From Halomarinibacterium sp041392125 (GTDB taxonomy: Bacteria > Bacteroidota > Bacteroidia > Flavobacteriales > Flavobacteriaceae): DNA of 64,000 nt. This document shows positions 26,873 to 35,859 of this stretch, in pieces. The notes under the pieces were generated by a model, which did not search any database, was not told where the DNA came from, and worked only from the letters and a program-made list of their open reading frames with translations. The stretch spans positions 1 to 64,000 of the forward strand of contig JAWKMR010000012.1 of assembly GCA_041392125.1 (NCBI GenBank). The letters run 5' to 3'. How positions within the stretch are numbered: the stretch's first letter is position 1; each line of letters opens with the position of its first letter. The translations under genes and the position numbers were made by a program.

Positions 26873-26880
26873 TACCTTTG
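26873..26880 (+). promoter_or_regulatory. -7 box (TACCTTTG) of the acyl-CoA dehydrogenase gene
   Basis: TACCTTTG is an exact TAnnTTTG match 19 bases before the ATG at 26900, after the end of trmN6, so the dehydrogenase has its own promoter. Confidence 0.55.
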
Positions 26881-26899
26881 CATACCAAAATTAAATGCA

Positions 26900-28078
26900 A
26901 TGAAACCCGATTTATTTGAAGCTCCCGATTATTACAATCTAGACGATTTATTAACCGAAGAACATAAACTTATTCGCGATGCCGCCCGAGCTTGGGTAAA
27001 ACGTGATGTGTCTCCCATTATTGAAGATGCCGCTCAAAAAGCAGAATTTCCAAAATCTATTATTCCCGGATTAGCAGAAATTGGTGCCTTTGGTCCTTAC
27101 ATTCCTGTGGAATATGGCGGTGCCGGATTAGATCAAATTTCCTACGGACTCATCATGCAAGAAATTGAACGTGGTGATAGTGGTGTACGTAGTACCGCAT
27201 CAGTACAATCTTCTTTAGTGATGTACCCTATCTGGAAATACGGAAATGAAGCGCAACGACAAAAATACCTTCCGAAGTTAGCTTCCGGAGAATGGATGGG
27301 TTCTTTTGGATTAACAGAACCCGATTTTGGAAGCAATCCCGCCGGGATGGTCACCAACTTTAAAGATAAAGGGGATCATTATTTATTGAATGGTGCTAAA
27401 CTTTGGATTTCCAATTCCCCTTTTTGTGATGTCGCTGTGGTTTGGGCTAAAAATGAAGAAGGACGTATCCACGGATTGATTGTTGAGCGTGGTATGGAAG
27501 GTTTTACCACTCCAGAAACCCATAACAAGTGGTCGTTACGCGCTTCGGCAACGGGAGAGTTATTGTTTCAGGATGTGAAAGTGCCAAAAGAAAATCTGTT
27601 GCCTAACAAATCGGGATTGGGTGCACCGCTTGGGTGTTTAGATTCTGCCCGTTATGGAATTGCTTGGGGTGTTATAGGGGCTGCGATGGATTGCTATGAT
27701 ACGGCACTTCGATATGCCAAGGAACGTATTCAATTTGGGAAGCCCATTGCAGCATTTCAACTTCAGCAAAAGAAATTAGCCGAAATGATTACAGAAATTA
27801 CCAAAGCGCAATTGTTAGCATTCCGTTTAGGGCAACTAAAAAATGAAGACAGGGCAACTTCCGCCCAAATTTCCATGGCAAAACGTAACAATGTAGATAT
27901 GGCTATTAAAATTGCCCGAGAAGCGCGACAAATGCTGGGCGGAATGGGAATTACAGGCGAATACTCTATTATGCGCCACATGATGAACCTGGAAAGTGTG
28001 ATTACTTATGAAGGAACACACGATATTCATTTACTAATTACAGGGCTTGACATTACTGGTCACAATGCTTTTAAATAA
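26900..28078 (+). CDS. Acyl-CoA dehydrogenase, glutaryl-CoA dehydrogenase-like
   Basis: 392 residues. FAD acyl-CoA dehydrogenase motifs: GSFGLTEPDFGSNPAG, LWISNSPFCDVAVVWAK, CLDSARYGIAWG, RIQFGKPIAAFQLQQ, and QMLGGMGITGEYSIMRH. The catalytic base is in VITYEGTHDIH, the YEGT form seen in glutaryl-CoA dehydrogenase (GcdH), which both oxidises and decarboxylates. The overall resemblance to GcdH supports a role in lysine/tryptophan breakdown. Substrate is inferred; other acyl-CoAs are possible. A strong terminator follows. Confidence 0.88.
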   Translation: MKPDLFEAPDYYNLDDLLTEEHKLIRDAARAWVKRDVSPIIEDAAQKAEFPKSIIPGLAEIGAFGPYIPVEYGGAGLDQISYGLIMQEIERGDSGVRSTASVQSSLVMYPIWKYGNEAQRQKYLPKLASGEWMGSFGLTEPDFGSNPAGMVTNFKDKGDHYLLNGAKLWISNSPFCDVAVVWAKNEEGRIHGLIVERGMEGFTTPETHNKWSLRASATGELLFQDVKVPKENLLPNKSGLGAPLGCLDSARYGIAWGVIGAAMDCYDTALRYAKERIQFGKPIAAFQLQQKKLAEMITEITKAQLLAFRLGQLKNEDRATSAQISMAKRNNVDMAIKIAREARQMLGGMGITGEYSIMRHMMNLESVITYEGTHDIHLLITGLDITGHNAFK

Positions 28079-28102
28079 AACTCTAACACCATAAAGATTC
28101 TG

Positions 28103-28127
28103 AAAGGCCCCATAACGGGCCTTTTTT
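28103..28127 (+). terminator. Terminator after acyl-CoA dehydrogenase gene
   Basis: Perfect AAAGGCCC / GGGCCTTT stem with loop CATAAC, followed by T-tract to 28127. Confidence 0.9.
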
Positions 28128-28176
28128 ATTTTCTTAATTCCGCTCAAATTCTTGTATCTTTAGATAAACATTTGCC

Positions 28177-29076
28177 ATGTCTTCACAAACACGATTAACG
28201 AGAGCTTACAATAATGCACCCCGCGTAGCTTTTGACGATACCTCTAAATTTATCCTGTTTAGTGACTGCCATAGAGGCGACAACAGTTTTGCCGATGACT
28301 TTGCCAATAACCGAAATATTTATTATCACGCACTAAAACATTATTATACCCACGGATTTACGTACTGCGAATTAGGTGATGGTGATGAATTATGGGAAAA
28401 TATAGATTTTACATCCATTTTTGAAGCCCATAAAAATGTATATGAACTCATGCAGCTTTTCTATACTGAAAATAGACTCTATCGTCTTTTAGGAAATCAT
28501 GATATGGTTTACAAAAGCAAACGTTTTGTGGAAAAAAACCTGTATACCTATTTTGATAAAGTAACCGGAAAAGACGTTCCTCTTTTTCCTGGAATTACAT
28601 TTACTGAAGGCATTGTTTTAAAACATACAAAATCCGACCAAGAATTATTTTTAACCCACGGGCATCAAGCCGATTTTATGAATTATGTGGGTTGGAAATT
28701 TAACCGGTTTATGGTTCGTGTTCTTTGGCGTCAATTACAAGTTTTTGGCATTGGTGATCCTACGAGTCCTGCCAAAAACTTCAAAGAACTCATTAAAGTA
28801 GAGCGAAAAACAAAAAAGTGGATTGTAGAAAACGGAAATATTTTTACCATTACCGGGCACACCCACCGCCCACGTTTTCCCGAGCCGGGTGAAATTGCCT
28901 ATTTTAATGATGGAAGTTGTGTACACCCGCGCTGTATTACGGGCTTAGAAATTGAAGATGGCAGTATTGCGCTAATAAAATGGCAGATTGCCACTGCTGA
29001 AGACGGTACTTTAAAAGTGATTAAGTCTATTTTGGAAGGACCAACCTCACTTTCAGAGTATTGTAAAAGTATTTAG
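28177..29076 (+). CDS. Calcineurin-like metallophosphoesterase
   Basis: 299 residues with the five metallophosphoesterase blocks: FSDCHRGDN (motif I), CELGDGDELWE (II), LLGNHDMVY (III), LTHGHQADF (IV) and ITGHTHRPRF (V), followed by YFNDGSCVHPRCITG. The target could be a nucleotide, a phospholipid such as UDP-diacylglucosamine, or a protein; sequence alone does not decide. It ends in a 4-base overlap with the convergent ferredoxin gene. Confidence 0.9.
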   Translation: MSSQTRLTRAYNNAPRVAFDDTSKFILFSDCHRGDNSFADDFANNRNIYYHALKHYYTHGFTYCELGDGDELWENIDFTSIFEAHKNVYELMQLFYTENRLYRLLGNHDMVYKSKRFVEKNLYTYFDKVTGKDVPLFPGITFTEGIVLKHTKSDQELFLTHGHQADFMNYVGWKFNRFMVRVLWRQLQVFGIGDPTSPAKNFKELIKVERKTKKWIVENGNIFTITGHTHRPRFPEPGEIAYFNDGSCVHPRCITGLEIEDGSIALIKWQIATAEDGTLKVIKSILEGPTSLSEYCKSI

Positions 29077-29405
29077 CTTTCCGGAGCAAGTTCTATTTTA
29101 AGGCCCTCAAACGCTGTATGAATATGTAACTGACACCCCAATCTGCTATTTTCTTTAACATTAAAAGCCTCAGCAAGCATCGCTTCTTCATCGTCATTTT
29201 TTTCCGGTAAAACATGATCGCTAAGCACGTAACATTGACACGAGGCACACATGGCCATGCCCCCACAAATACCAATGGTTCCTTCGGGGGCTAATTCGTA
29301 CACTCTCACTAACTCCATGAGATTCATATTCATATCGGTTGGAGCATCTACCTCATGAGAAATCCCTTCACGGTCGATGATGGTAATTTTAACATCGTTT
29401 TCCAT
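29073..29405 (-). CDS. 2Fe-2S ferredoxin
   Basis: 110 residues. The plant/adrenodoxin-type cluster loop C-x5-C-x2-C is seen in ICGGMAMCASCQCYV, with the fourth Cys in LGCQLHIHTAFEG. The adrenodoxin-like ending (GLKIELAPE) suits an Isc or P450-type partner. Its start overlaps the stop of the reductase gene by one base, so the ferredoxin is very likely reduced by that reductase. Confidence 0.92.
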   Translation of the reverse strand: MENDVKITIIDREGISHEVDAPTDMNMNLMELVRVYELAPEGTIGICGGMAMCASCQCYVLSDHVLPEKNDDEEAMLAEAFNVKENSRLGCQLHIHTAFEGLKIELAPES

Positions 29406-30457
29406 TAATCTATCGATTTTACCACTGCTTTCGGTGCTTCTTTTTTGGTGCCGTCAAAGCCTTCCACTCCACCCACTGTAGTATATTTCATCACATACTT
29501 TCTATCGGGAAAAATACGTTGATACGCACTTTGACACATTAAGGTTGCTTCGTGAAAACCGCATAAAATAAGTTTCAATTTTCCGGGGTAGGTATTCACA
29601 TCACCAATGGCATAGATACCGGGAATATTAGTTTGGTAATCGAGAGTGTTATCTACTTTTATGGCGTTCTTTTCAATTTCTAACCCCCAATCGGCAATAG
29701 GCCCTAGTTTAGGTGCTAATCCAAAAAGAGGAATAAAGTGATCGCACTTTTTTTGAAAAATTTCACCCTCTCTTTCAATGGAAACACCTTCCACTTTATT
29801 GTTACCAAACACGCCAACCACTTCGGCGGGGGTAATGACCTCCATTTTTCCTTTATTTTTTAGTTCCTGAACTTTTTCGACACTATCTAAGGCACCTCTA
29901 AATTCATTTCGCCTATGAACTAAAGTAACACTTTCAGCAACATCAGTCAAAAAAACACTCCAATCTAATGCCGAATCGCCGCCTCCGGCAATAACCACGT
30001 TTTTATTGCGATACATTTCAGGGTCCTTGATAAAATACTCTAGTCCCTTTTCTTCAAAACTTTCAATATTTTCAATAGGGGGTTTACGAGGTTCAAAACT
30101 ACCCAAACCTCCCGCAATAGCCACAATGGGCGCCTGGTGTTTAGTTCCTTTATGTGTGGTTACTACAAAAGTTTCGTCGTCTAGTTTTTCAATGGTTTCT
30201 GCTCTTTCGCCTAAGGTAAAACCGGGTTGAAAAGGTTCAATTTGCTTCATTAGATTTGACACCAAATCTCCTGCTAAAATTTCCGGAAAAGCCGGAATAT
30301 CATAAATAGGTTTTTTGGGGTAAATTTCGGCACATTGACCTCCCGGTTGAGGTAATGCATCTATTAAATGGCATTTCAATTTTAAAAGGCCTGCTTCAAA
30401 AACAGTAAAAAGTCCTGTAGGACCAGCACCAATAATAAGTATGTCGGTTTTAATCAT
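29405..30457 (-). CDS. Thioredoxin-reductase-type ferredoxin-NAD(P)H reductase
   Basis: 350 residues. N-terminal FAD motif DILIIGAGPTGLFTVFEAG, second nucleotide motif NVVIAGGGDSALDW, and ATG-like FAD end motif GIYAIGDVNTYPGKLKLI. The thioredoxin-reductase CxxC redox pair is missing, as in the bacterial ferredoxin-NADP reductases of this fold (B. subtilis YumC type). Overlap with the ferredoxin gene makes a two-protein electron-transfer pair. The likely clients are Fe-S assembly or desaturase/oxygenase enzymes elsewhere. Confidence 0.92.
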   Translation of the reverse strand: MIKTDILIIGAGPTGLFTVFEAGLLKLKCHLIDALPQPGGQCAEIYPKKPIYDIPAFPEILAGDLVSNLMKQIEPFQPGFTLGERAETIEKLDDETFVVTTHKGTKHQAPIVAIAGGLGSFEPRKPPIENIESFEEKGLEYFIKDPEMYRNKNVVIAGGGDSALDWSVFLTDVAESVTLVHRRNEFRGALDSVEKVQELKNKGKMEVITPAEVVGVFGNNKVEGVSIEREGEIFQKKCDHFIPLFGLAPKLGPIADWGLEIEKNAIKVDNTLDYQTNIPGIYAIGDVNTYPGKLKLILCGFHEATLMCQSAYQRIFPDRKYVMKYTTVGGVEGFDGTKKEAPKAVVKSID

Positions 30458-30528
30458 TTGTTGTGAACATCAAAAAAATAAAGTTCGAAATTAGCGGCTA
30501 AAAGTGAGGAAAAGAATGACAAAAGTCA

Positions 30529-30762
30529 TTATACATTTACCACCCTTTCTACTTGAGGCGCATGCTTTTTAATGGTCATTTCCACACCACTTTTAAGGGT
30601 CATTTGATTTACTGAACACCCAACACAAGCACCTAACAATTGTACTGTTACCTTTTTTCCTTCATCTTCAATAGAAATCAAGGATATATCTCCTCCATCA
30701 CTTTGTAAAAAAGGTCTAATTTCTTCAAGAGCTGCCTCTACTTTTATCTTTAATTCTTCCAT
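30529..30762 (-). CDS. NifU-like Fe-S scaffold protein
   Basis: 77 residues, comprising a single NifU C-terminal domain (Nfu type). The cluster-binding pair is in GACVGCSVNQ. The start of the protein, LKIKVEAALEEIRPFLQSDGGD, is the usual family beginning. Nfu proteins carry or assemble 4Fe-4S clusters. It lies four bases after mrp, another Fe-S carrier, in one transcript. Confidence 0.93.
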   Translation of the reverse strand: MEELKIKVEAALEEIRPFLQSDGGDISLISIEDEGKKVTVQLLGACVGCSVNQMTLKSGVEMTIKKHAPQVERVVNV

Positions 30763-30766
30763 AAAA

Positions 30767-31906
30767 TTATTTTTTTACAGCACTACACCCTGCCATAGTG
30801 GTTATTTTTATCGCTTCGGTAGGGGGTAAATTGTCATTTCTAAAAACGGTTTGTTCTACCACTTTTCGTGTCACTTCTTCAAATGCCTTTTCTGTAGGAG
30901 TTGCCGTTTGCAATGCTGCCGGATGGCCTACATCTCCTGCTTCACGGATGCTTTGCACCAAAGGAATTTCACCCAAAAAAGGAACGTCTAAATCATCCGC
31001 AAGATGCTTTGCACCCTCTTTTCCGAAGATATAATATTTATGATTAGGTAGTTCTTCCGGGGAAAAATAGGCCATATTTTCAATGATACCGAGCACTGGA
31101 ACCTGAATACTTTCCTGCTGAAACATCGCTACTCCTTTTCGTGCATCTGCCAACGCAACCGTTTGTGGGGTACTTACCACAACCGCACCCGTAATAGGTA
31201 AGGATTGCATGATGCTTAAATGGATATCTCCTGTTCCCGGAGGAAGATCTATGAGCATAAAATCGAGTTCGCCCCAAGCGGCATCAAAAATTAACTGATT
31301 TAAAGCTTTTGCTGCCATAGGGCCTCTCCAAATTACTGCTTGGTTAGGCTGTGTAAAGAATCCTATGGAAAGCATTTTTACACCATAATTTTCGATGGGT
31401 TTCATTTTGCTTTTACCATCTACGGTTACCGAAAGCGGTTTCCCCATAGCCACATCAAACATAATGGGAATAGAAGGCCCATAAATATCGGCATCGAGCA
31501 CTCCTACTTTAAAACCCATTTTAGAAAGGGTTACTGCCAAATTTGCCGTAACGGTAGATTTCCCAACGCCTCCTTTTCCGGAAGCAACAGCAACTATATT
31601 TTTGATACCTGGGATAGGCTTCCCTTTAATTAAGTTTGGATTTTGAGGTTTTTCGGGAGCGGCAACTTTAATATTTACTTTTACCTCAGCAGACGAAGAA
31701 ACTTTTTCTTTAATAGTTTTAATGATATCTGCTTCTGCACGCTTCTTAATATGCATTGCGGGTGTTGCCATAGTAATGTCCACAATGACTTCTGTAGCAA
31801 AAGTGATGACATTTTGAACAGCTCCACTTTCTACCATATTCTTTCCTTCGCCGGGTAATGAAATGGTTTCTAAGGCCGCTAAAATTTCTTTTTTAGTGAA
31901 ATTCAT
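30767..31906 (-). CDS. mrp: Mrp/NBP35 family Fe-S carrier ATPase
   Basis: 379 residues. An N-terminal MIP18-like domain (about 1-95) precedes the deviant Walker P-loop VASGKGGVGKSTVTANLA, a MinD-type DADIYGPSIP, and LPPGTGDIHL. Its usual Fe-S binding CxxC near the C-terminus is not evident in the final stretch, where a single Cys appears in MAGCSAVKK. ApbC/Mrp proteins transfer clusters to target enzymes. It is the first gene of the mrp-nifU transcript. Confidence 0.93.
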   Translation of the reverse strand: MNFTKKEILAALETISLPGEGKNMVESGAVQNVITFATEVIVDITMATPAMHIKKRAEADIIKTIKEKVSSSAEVKVNIKVAAPEKPQNPNLIKGKPIPGIKNIVAVASGKGGVGKSTVTANLAVTLSKMGFKVGVLDADIYGPSIPIMFDVAMGKPLSVTVDGKSKMKPIENYGVKMLSIGFFTQPNQAVIWRGPMAAKALNQLIFDAAWGELDFMLIDLPPGTGDIHLSIMQSLPITGAVVVSTPQTVALADARKGVAMFQQESIQVPVLGIIENMAYFSPEELPNHKYYIFGKEGAKHLADDLDVPFLGEIPLVQSIREAGDVGHPAALQTATPTEKAFEEVTRKVVEQTVFRNDNLPPTEAIKITTMAGCSAVKK

Positions 31907-31996
31907 TTTCTGTATTTAGAATTATTCTAAAGTGCAAATATACAGGGAAAACTTCTGAAATGGAAGCTCAAATAAAGGAAATGATGGCTACTAAAA

Positions 31997-32332
31997 TTAT
32001 CTCTGTGGCATCTCTTTTGCGGGGTCCCAAAAATACTTTTCGAAATCTTGTATTTCATTATTAACTACAGCAATTCCTTCACTTTCGAGTAATTGCTGCA
32101 TTAAATGGGTCCCTGAAAAATGATGCTTGCCGGTTAACAATCCTTTCCGGTTAACCACTCTATGTGCAGGCACATCGGGATCCTTCCCGGAGCCATTCAT
32201 TGCCCAACCTACCATTCTGGCACTTCCCGAAGCACCCAAGTATTTAGCAATAGCCCCATAGCTGGTAACTCTTCCATAGGGAATACACTTCGCTACTTCG
32301 TAGACTTTTTCAAAAAACCCTTCCGTAGCCAT
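31997..32332 (-). CDS. Alkyltransferase-like protein (ATL, MGMT family without active cysteine)
   Basis: 111 residues matching the DNA-binding domain of O6-alkylguanine methyltransferase: IPYGRVTSYGAIAKYLG (helix-turn-helix with Tyr and Arg finger) and MVGWAMNGSG. The PCHRV active-site motif reads DVPAHRVVNRKG, so Ala56 replaces the alkyl-accepting Cys. ATL proteins bind alkylated guanine and flag it for nucleotide excision repair rather than repairing it. It is the last gene of the trmB-lysE-atl run, one base after lysE. Confidence 0.9.
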   Translation of the reverse strand: MATEGFFEKVYEVAKCIPYGRVTSYGAIAKYLGASGSARMVGWAMNGSGKDPDVPAHRVVNRKGLLTGKHHFSGTHLMQQLLESEGIAVVNNEIQDFEKYFWDPAKEMPQR

Positions 32333-32333
32333 G

Positions 32334-32960
32334 TTAAATATTCTGAAAAATTTTAAAAAAAGTAATGGCTGAAATGATGGCCGTAATAATACCTATCACA
32401 TAATTCATATTGAAGCGCAGTGTATTATTTTCCATTCGGTTTCTGAAAAACCAGATATAGAGCAGCAACATCACAAAAGTTCCTAATCCTGAAGCCAATA
32501 CCGTCATCCACAACCCAAATTGGTCAAAAGAAAACCATCCAAAAGCTGCAAAGGTAATACTTATATAAACCCAATAAGGCAAAGGAAGAAGGTTGATGGC
32601 ACCAAGGAATATCCCATAAAAAAACCGATTGGTCTTGGAATGTTCCATCTCTTTTGGAACTTCCCTACGAGTGTCTTTAGCGATTAGGAAAAAATAAAGG
32701 GTAAGGCACAAAAAAATACCCAAGGCCACTTTTTGAAGGATATCTACCACTTCGGGATGCTTGTCTATATGCCGCGCAAAAATAAGGGCTAAAAAGGTTT
32801 GTAAACACACCGTTACACAAACGCCTGCTGAAAACAAAATAGCAATCTTTCGACCTTGCTTCATGCTAATTTTTGCCGCTGTCATATTGAGTAATCCCGG
32901 TGGAATTACGCCAATTAACGCCGCCAAAAAACCAATCACAAAGTTGTTAATTAATTGCAT
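32334..32960 (-). CDS. LysE family transporter
   Basis: 208 residues with six hydrophobic helices. The N-terminal GVIPPGLLNMTAAKISMKQGR loop is the LysE/RhtB family signature (PGP-like turn between the first two helices). Members export amino acids or related small molecules; substrate unknown. It follows trmB by 30 bases and abuts the ATL gene. Confidence 0.85.
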   Translation of the reverse strand: MQLINNFVIGFLAALIGVIPPGLLNMTAAKISMKQGRKIAILFSAGVCVTVCLQTFLALIFARHIDKHPEVVDILQKVALGIFLCLTLYFFLIAKDTRREVPKEMEHSKTNRFFYGIFLGAINLLPLPYWVYISITFAAFGWFSFDQFGLWMTVLASGLGTFVMLLLYIWFFRNRMENNTLRFNMNYVIGIITAIISAITFFKIFQNI

Positions 32961-32990
32961 TGGGCTAGTTTGCCTCGTGAAGATACATAA

Positions 32991-33671
32991 TTATTTGGAA
33001 CCCAATTGAAAACTAATGTAGGTGATTTTTTTTCCTTTTTCCAGATATTGTTTCTCATAAAAGGTTTGAATGGCAGTTACTTCTTTAGGAGAACCAGTGC
33101 TGCCATAGACATCGTGATGTGCGTAAGTTATTTTTTCTTTTAAGCCATGAAGTAATCCTAGTGTGTAGCCGTGCATAAACTCACTGTCTGTTTTTAGATG
33201 AATAATCCCATCGGATTTTACTACTTTTCGGTATTTATCTAAAAAATCTTGATTGGTTAATCTATGTTTTGTGCGTTTATATTTTATTTGCGGATCCGGG
33301 AAGGTAATCCATATTTCATCTACTTCGCCTTCAGCAAAACAATAGGTTATTAATTCAATTTGTGTGCGTAAAAATCCTACGTTGGTTAAGTTTTCATCCA
33401 ATGCCGTTTTAGCACCTCTCCAAAAGCGAGCTCCTTTAATATCAATCCCCAGAAAATTTTTTTCAGGATAATTCTTTGCCAAATTCACGGAATATTCCCC
33501 TTTTCCACAACCTAATTCCAACACCAACGGATGATTGTTTTTGAAAAAATCTTTCTTCCAATTTCCTTTTAAAGAAAAGACCGCTTCCAGTAATTCATTT
33601 CTTTTTGGCTGAATTACATTAGCAAAAGTCTCATTTTCCTTAAATCGCTTTAGTTTATTTTTACTTCCCAC
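32991..33671 (-). CDS. trmB: tRNA (guanine-N7-)-methyltransferase TrmB
   Basis: 226 residues. SAM motif VLELGCGKGEYSVNLAK, then NFLGIDIKGARFWRG, and the TrmB signature ITFPDPQIKYKRTKHRLT (family WxxFPDPW-like), followed by DGIIHLKTDSEFM. It methylates G46 in tRNA variable loops. It is the first gene of a three-gene minus-strand transcript. Confidence 0.95.
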   Translation of the reverse strand: MGSKNKLKRFKENETFANVIQPKRNELLEAVFSLKGNWKKDFFKNNHPLVLELGCGKGEYSVNLAKNYPEKNFLGIDIKGARFWRGAKTALDENLTNVGFLRTQIELITYCFAEGEVDEIWITFPDPQIKYKRTKHRLTNQDFLDKYRKVVKSDGIIHLKTDSEFMHGYTLGLLHGLKEKITYAHHDVYGSTGSPKEVTAIQTFYEKQYLEKGKKITYISFQLGSK

Positions 33672-33730
33672 ACACTATTTCTTTAAATTTTGGTAAAATT
33701 ACGGAAATATACAGCTGGAAAAAGAATGGT

Positions 33731-33738
33731 TACTTTTG
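33731..33738 (+). promoter_or_regulatory. -7 box (TACTTTTG) of the GT-B glycosyltransferase gene
   Basis: Exact TAnnTTTG. It ends 13 bases before the ATG at 33751, so the transcript must have a very short leader. A TTG inside this box starts an open frame at 33736 but cannot be the start if this promoter is used. Confidence 0.6.
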
Positions 33739-33750
33739 TTTTTGGTTAAA

Positions 33751-34842
33751 ATGAAATCATACAATTACCAGTTTACACATTTGAAAAAACAAAAGACCAT
33801 TTTAGTAGCTCCCTTACATTGGGGGTTGGGTCATGCTACCCGCTGTATTCCAATTATTAATGAACTTCTAAAGCATCATTTTAATGTGCTATTGGGAAGT
33901 GATGGGGCGGCTCTTTTATTGCTTCGGAAGGAATTTCCGCAACTTGAATATGTAGCGTTACCCCCCTACAATATTACCTATCCCAAAAAAGGAGAGTTTT
34001 TTAAACTGAAACTATTTTTGAAACTTCCGAAGATTAAAAAAACCATGAGTTCTGAAAAGAAATTGGTAAAAAAGCTAGTCGACGAAGGTCGTATTCATGG
34101 AATTATTAGCGACAACCGTTTGGGAATACGAAGTAAAAAAGTGCCTTCAGTTTTTATTACCCATCAGCTCAATGTGTTAAGTGGCAATACCTCTTATTTT
34201 AGCAGTAAAATGCATCAAAAAATTATCAAAAAATACGATGCATGTTGGATTCCCGATGTTCCGGGAGCAATAAACTTAAGCGGAAAACTAGGGCATTCCA
34301 AAAAAAGTAGCTTTCCGGTTACTTATGTAGGCCCTTTAAGCCGAATGAAAAAAATGGAGCTCCCTAAAAAATACGATGTGTTGGCGCTGCTTTCCGGTCC
34401 GGAACCACAACGAACGATGCTGGAAGTAAAAATGATGAATACCTTTTTAAATACCGACAAAAAAGTGCTTATGGTGAGGGGTGTAGTAGAAGCTGAAAAA
34501 GAAATACTTCAAAACAATAACATCACCATCATCAACTTTTTACAAACGCAGGATTTGGAAAAAGCCATAAACGAAAGTACCCTGGTGGTATCGCGTTCGG
34601 GCTATACCACCCTTATGGATTTAGCTGCTATGGAAAAGGAAGCTTTTTTCATCCCTACGCCGGGACAATTTGAGCAAAAATATCTGGCCAAAGAATTAAA
34701 GCAAAAAGGCATTGTACCTTCCTGTAAACAAGAAAATTTTACCCTAGAAAAATTAAAAGAAATTCCTTTTTACAAAGGACTTAAGGATTTTAAAAGTGAA
34801 GTGAATTATACCCAATTATTTGCTCTTTTCGAGCGTAAATGA
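33751..34842 (+). CDS. GT-B fold glycosyltransferase (MurG/monogalactosyldiacylglycerol-synthase-like)
   Basis: 363 residues from the ATG at 33751. The N-terminal ILVAPLHWGLGHATRCIPI loop (glycine-rich acceptor site of GT-B enzymes) and the C-terminal VVSRSGYTTLMDLAAM donor site are seen, plus FIPTPGQFEQKYLAKEL. These match the family of MurG-like UDP-sugar transferases. Acceptor unknown. Its last 27 bases overlap, antisense, the end of the histidine kinase gene. Confidence 0.85.
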   Translation: MKSYNYQFTHLKKQKTILVAPLHWGLGHATRCIPIINELLKHHFNVLLGSDGAALLLLRKEFPQLEYVALPPYNITYPKKGEFFKLKLFLKLPKIKKTMSSEKKLVKKLVDEGRIHGIISDNRLGIRSKKVPSVFITHQLNVLSGNTSYFSSKMHQKIIKKYDACWIPDVPGAINLSGKLGHSKKSSFPVTYVGPLSRMKKMELPKKYDVLALLSGPEPQRTMLEVKMMNTFLNTDKKVLMVRGVVEAEKEILQNNNITIINFLQTQDLEKAINESTLVVSRSGYTTLMDLAAMEKEAFFIPTPGQFEQKYLAKELKQKGIVPSCKQENFTLEKLKEIPFYKGLKDFKSEVNYTQLFALFERK

Positions 34843-35859
34843 AAACTCAGAACCCACCCCAAACTGACTTTCCACATAAATCTTTTCTTTGTGAGCATCT
34901 ATAAGATGTTTTACAATAGCTAAGCCTAAGCCGCTACCTCCCACTTTTCGAGAACCACTTTTATCTACTCTAAAAAAGCGTTCAAAAACTCTGGAGAGGT
35001 TTTCTTTTTCTATTCCTTCGCCATTATCGGTAACACGAACAATGACCTTATTTTTAATGAGATCTTCAATGCTTACTTCGGTGGTGCCGTCATTTTTTCC
35101 GTATTTAATGGAGTTTTCGATGAGATTAGTTAACACTTGTTGTATACGTTCACGATCTGCGTGCACCATAATGCTATCTTGATAATCAATATCGAAAGTT
35201 AGAGCAATATTCTTTTTGGCAGCTTTCATTTCCAGTAAATCAAATACATTCTGTACCAATTCCACGATATTAAAATCTTCTTTATATAACACTAAATCCC
35301 CTACTTCCAACTTGGTAATCATATCTAGATCTTTCACTATATAGATAAGTCTTTCTACCCCTTTATTGGCTCTTTGCAGGTATTTTTTTCGAACTGTTTT
35401 GTCCTTCATAGCACCGTCAAGCAAGGTTAAAATATATCCTTGAACTGTAAATAGTGGTGTTTTTAGTTCGTGGGAAACATTCCCCATGAATTCTTTTCGG
35501 TAGTTTTCTCGATCAATAAGGGTTTCTATTTCCAGTTTTTTATCTTCAGCAAACCGTTCTACTTGTCTGGTTAACGTAGTCATATCGGTTGTTATTTTTT
35601 GTTTGTCGAAGGTACTTGCATCCAGTAATTTTACATCATTATAGATTTTCTTTACTTGCTTGTAAATAAATTTTTCAACCCGATATTGAATCACAAAAAA
35701 AGTAAGCAGGTAACAAACCAGAAAGAAGAGTGCTAAAAACCAATAATTAATATTACCGTGCCAATAAAAAAAAACTCCCAACAAAGCTGTTAGGAAGAAT
35801 GTAATAAATGTTGAGGTAAAACCTGCAAACCTATATGTCTTTTTGAAGATTTCTGCCAT
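34816..35859 (-). CDS. PhoR-like sensor histidine kinase
   Basis: 347 residues. Two N-terminal membrane helices (about 12-32 and 36-53) enclose almost no periplasmic loop. A coiled linker leads to the H-box MGNVSHELKTPLFTVQGY, then the ATPase domain with NLIENSIKYG, DNGEGIEKENLSRVFERFFRVD and GSGLGLAIVKHL. This is the PhoR/ResE type. It overlaps its response regulator gene by one base. The short periplasmic part suggests it senses through a partner or in the membrane (inference). Confidence 0.92.
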   Translation of the reverse strand: MAEIFKKTYRFAGFTSTFITFFLTALLGVFFYWHGNINYWFLALFFLVCYLLTFFVIQYRVEKFIYKQVKKIYNDVKLLDASTFDKQKITTDMTTLTRQVERFAEDKKLEIETLIDRENYRKEFMGNVSHELKTPLFTVQGYILTLLDGAMKDKTVRKKYLQRANKGVERLIYIVKDLDMITKLEVGDLVLYKEDFNIVELVQNVFDLLEMKAAKKNIALTFDIDYQDSIMVHADRERIQQVLTNLIENSIKYGKNDGTTEVSIEDLIKNKVIVRVTDNGEGIEKENLSRVFERFFRVDKSGSRKVGGSGLGLAIVKHLIDAHKEKIYVESQFGVGSEFSFTLEKSK

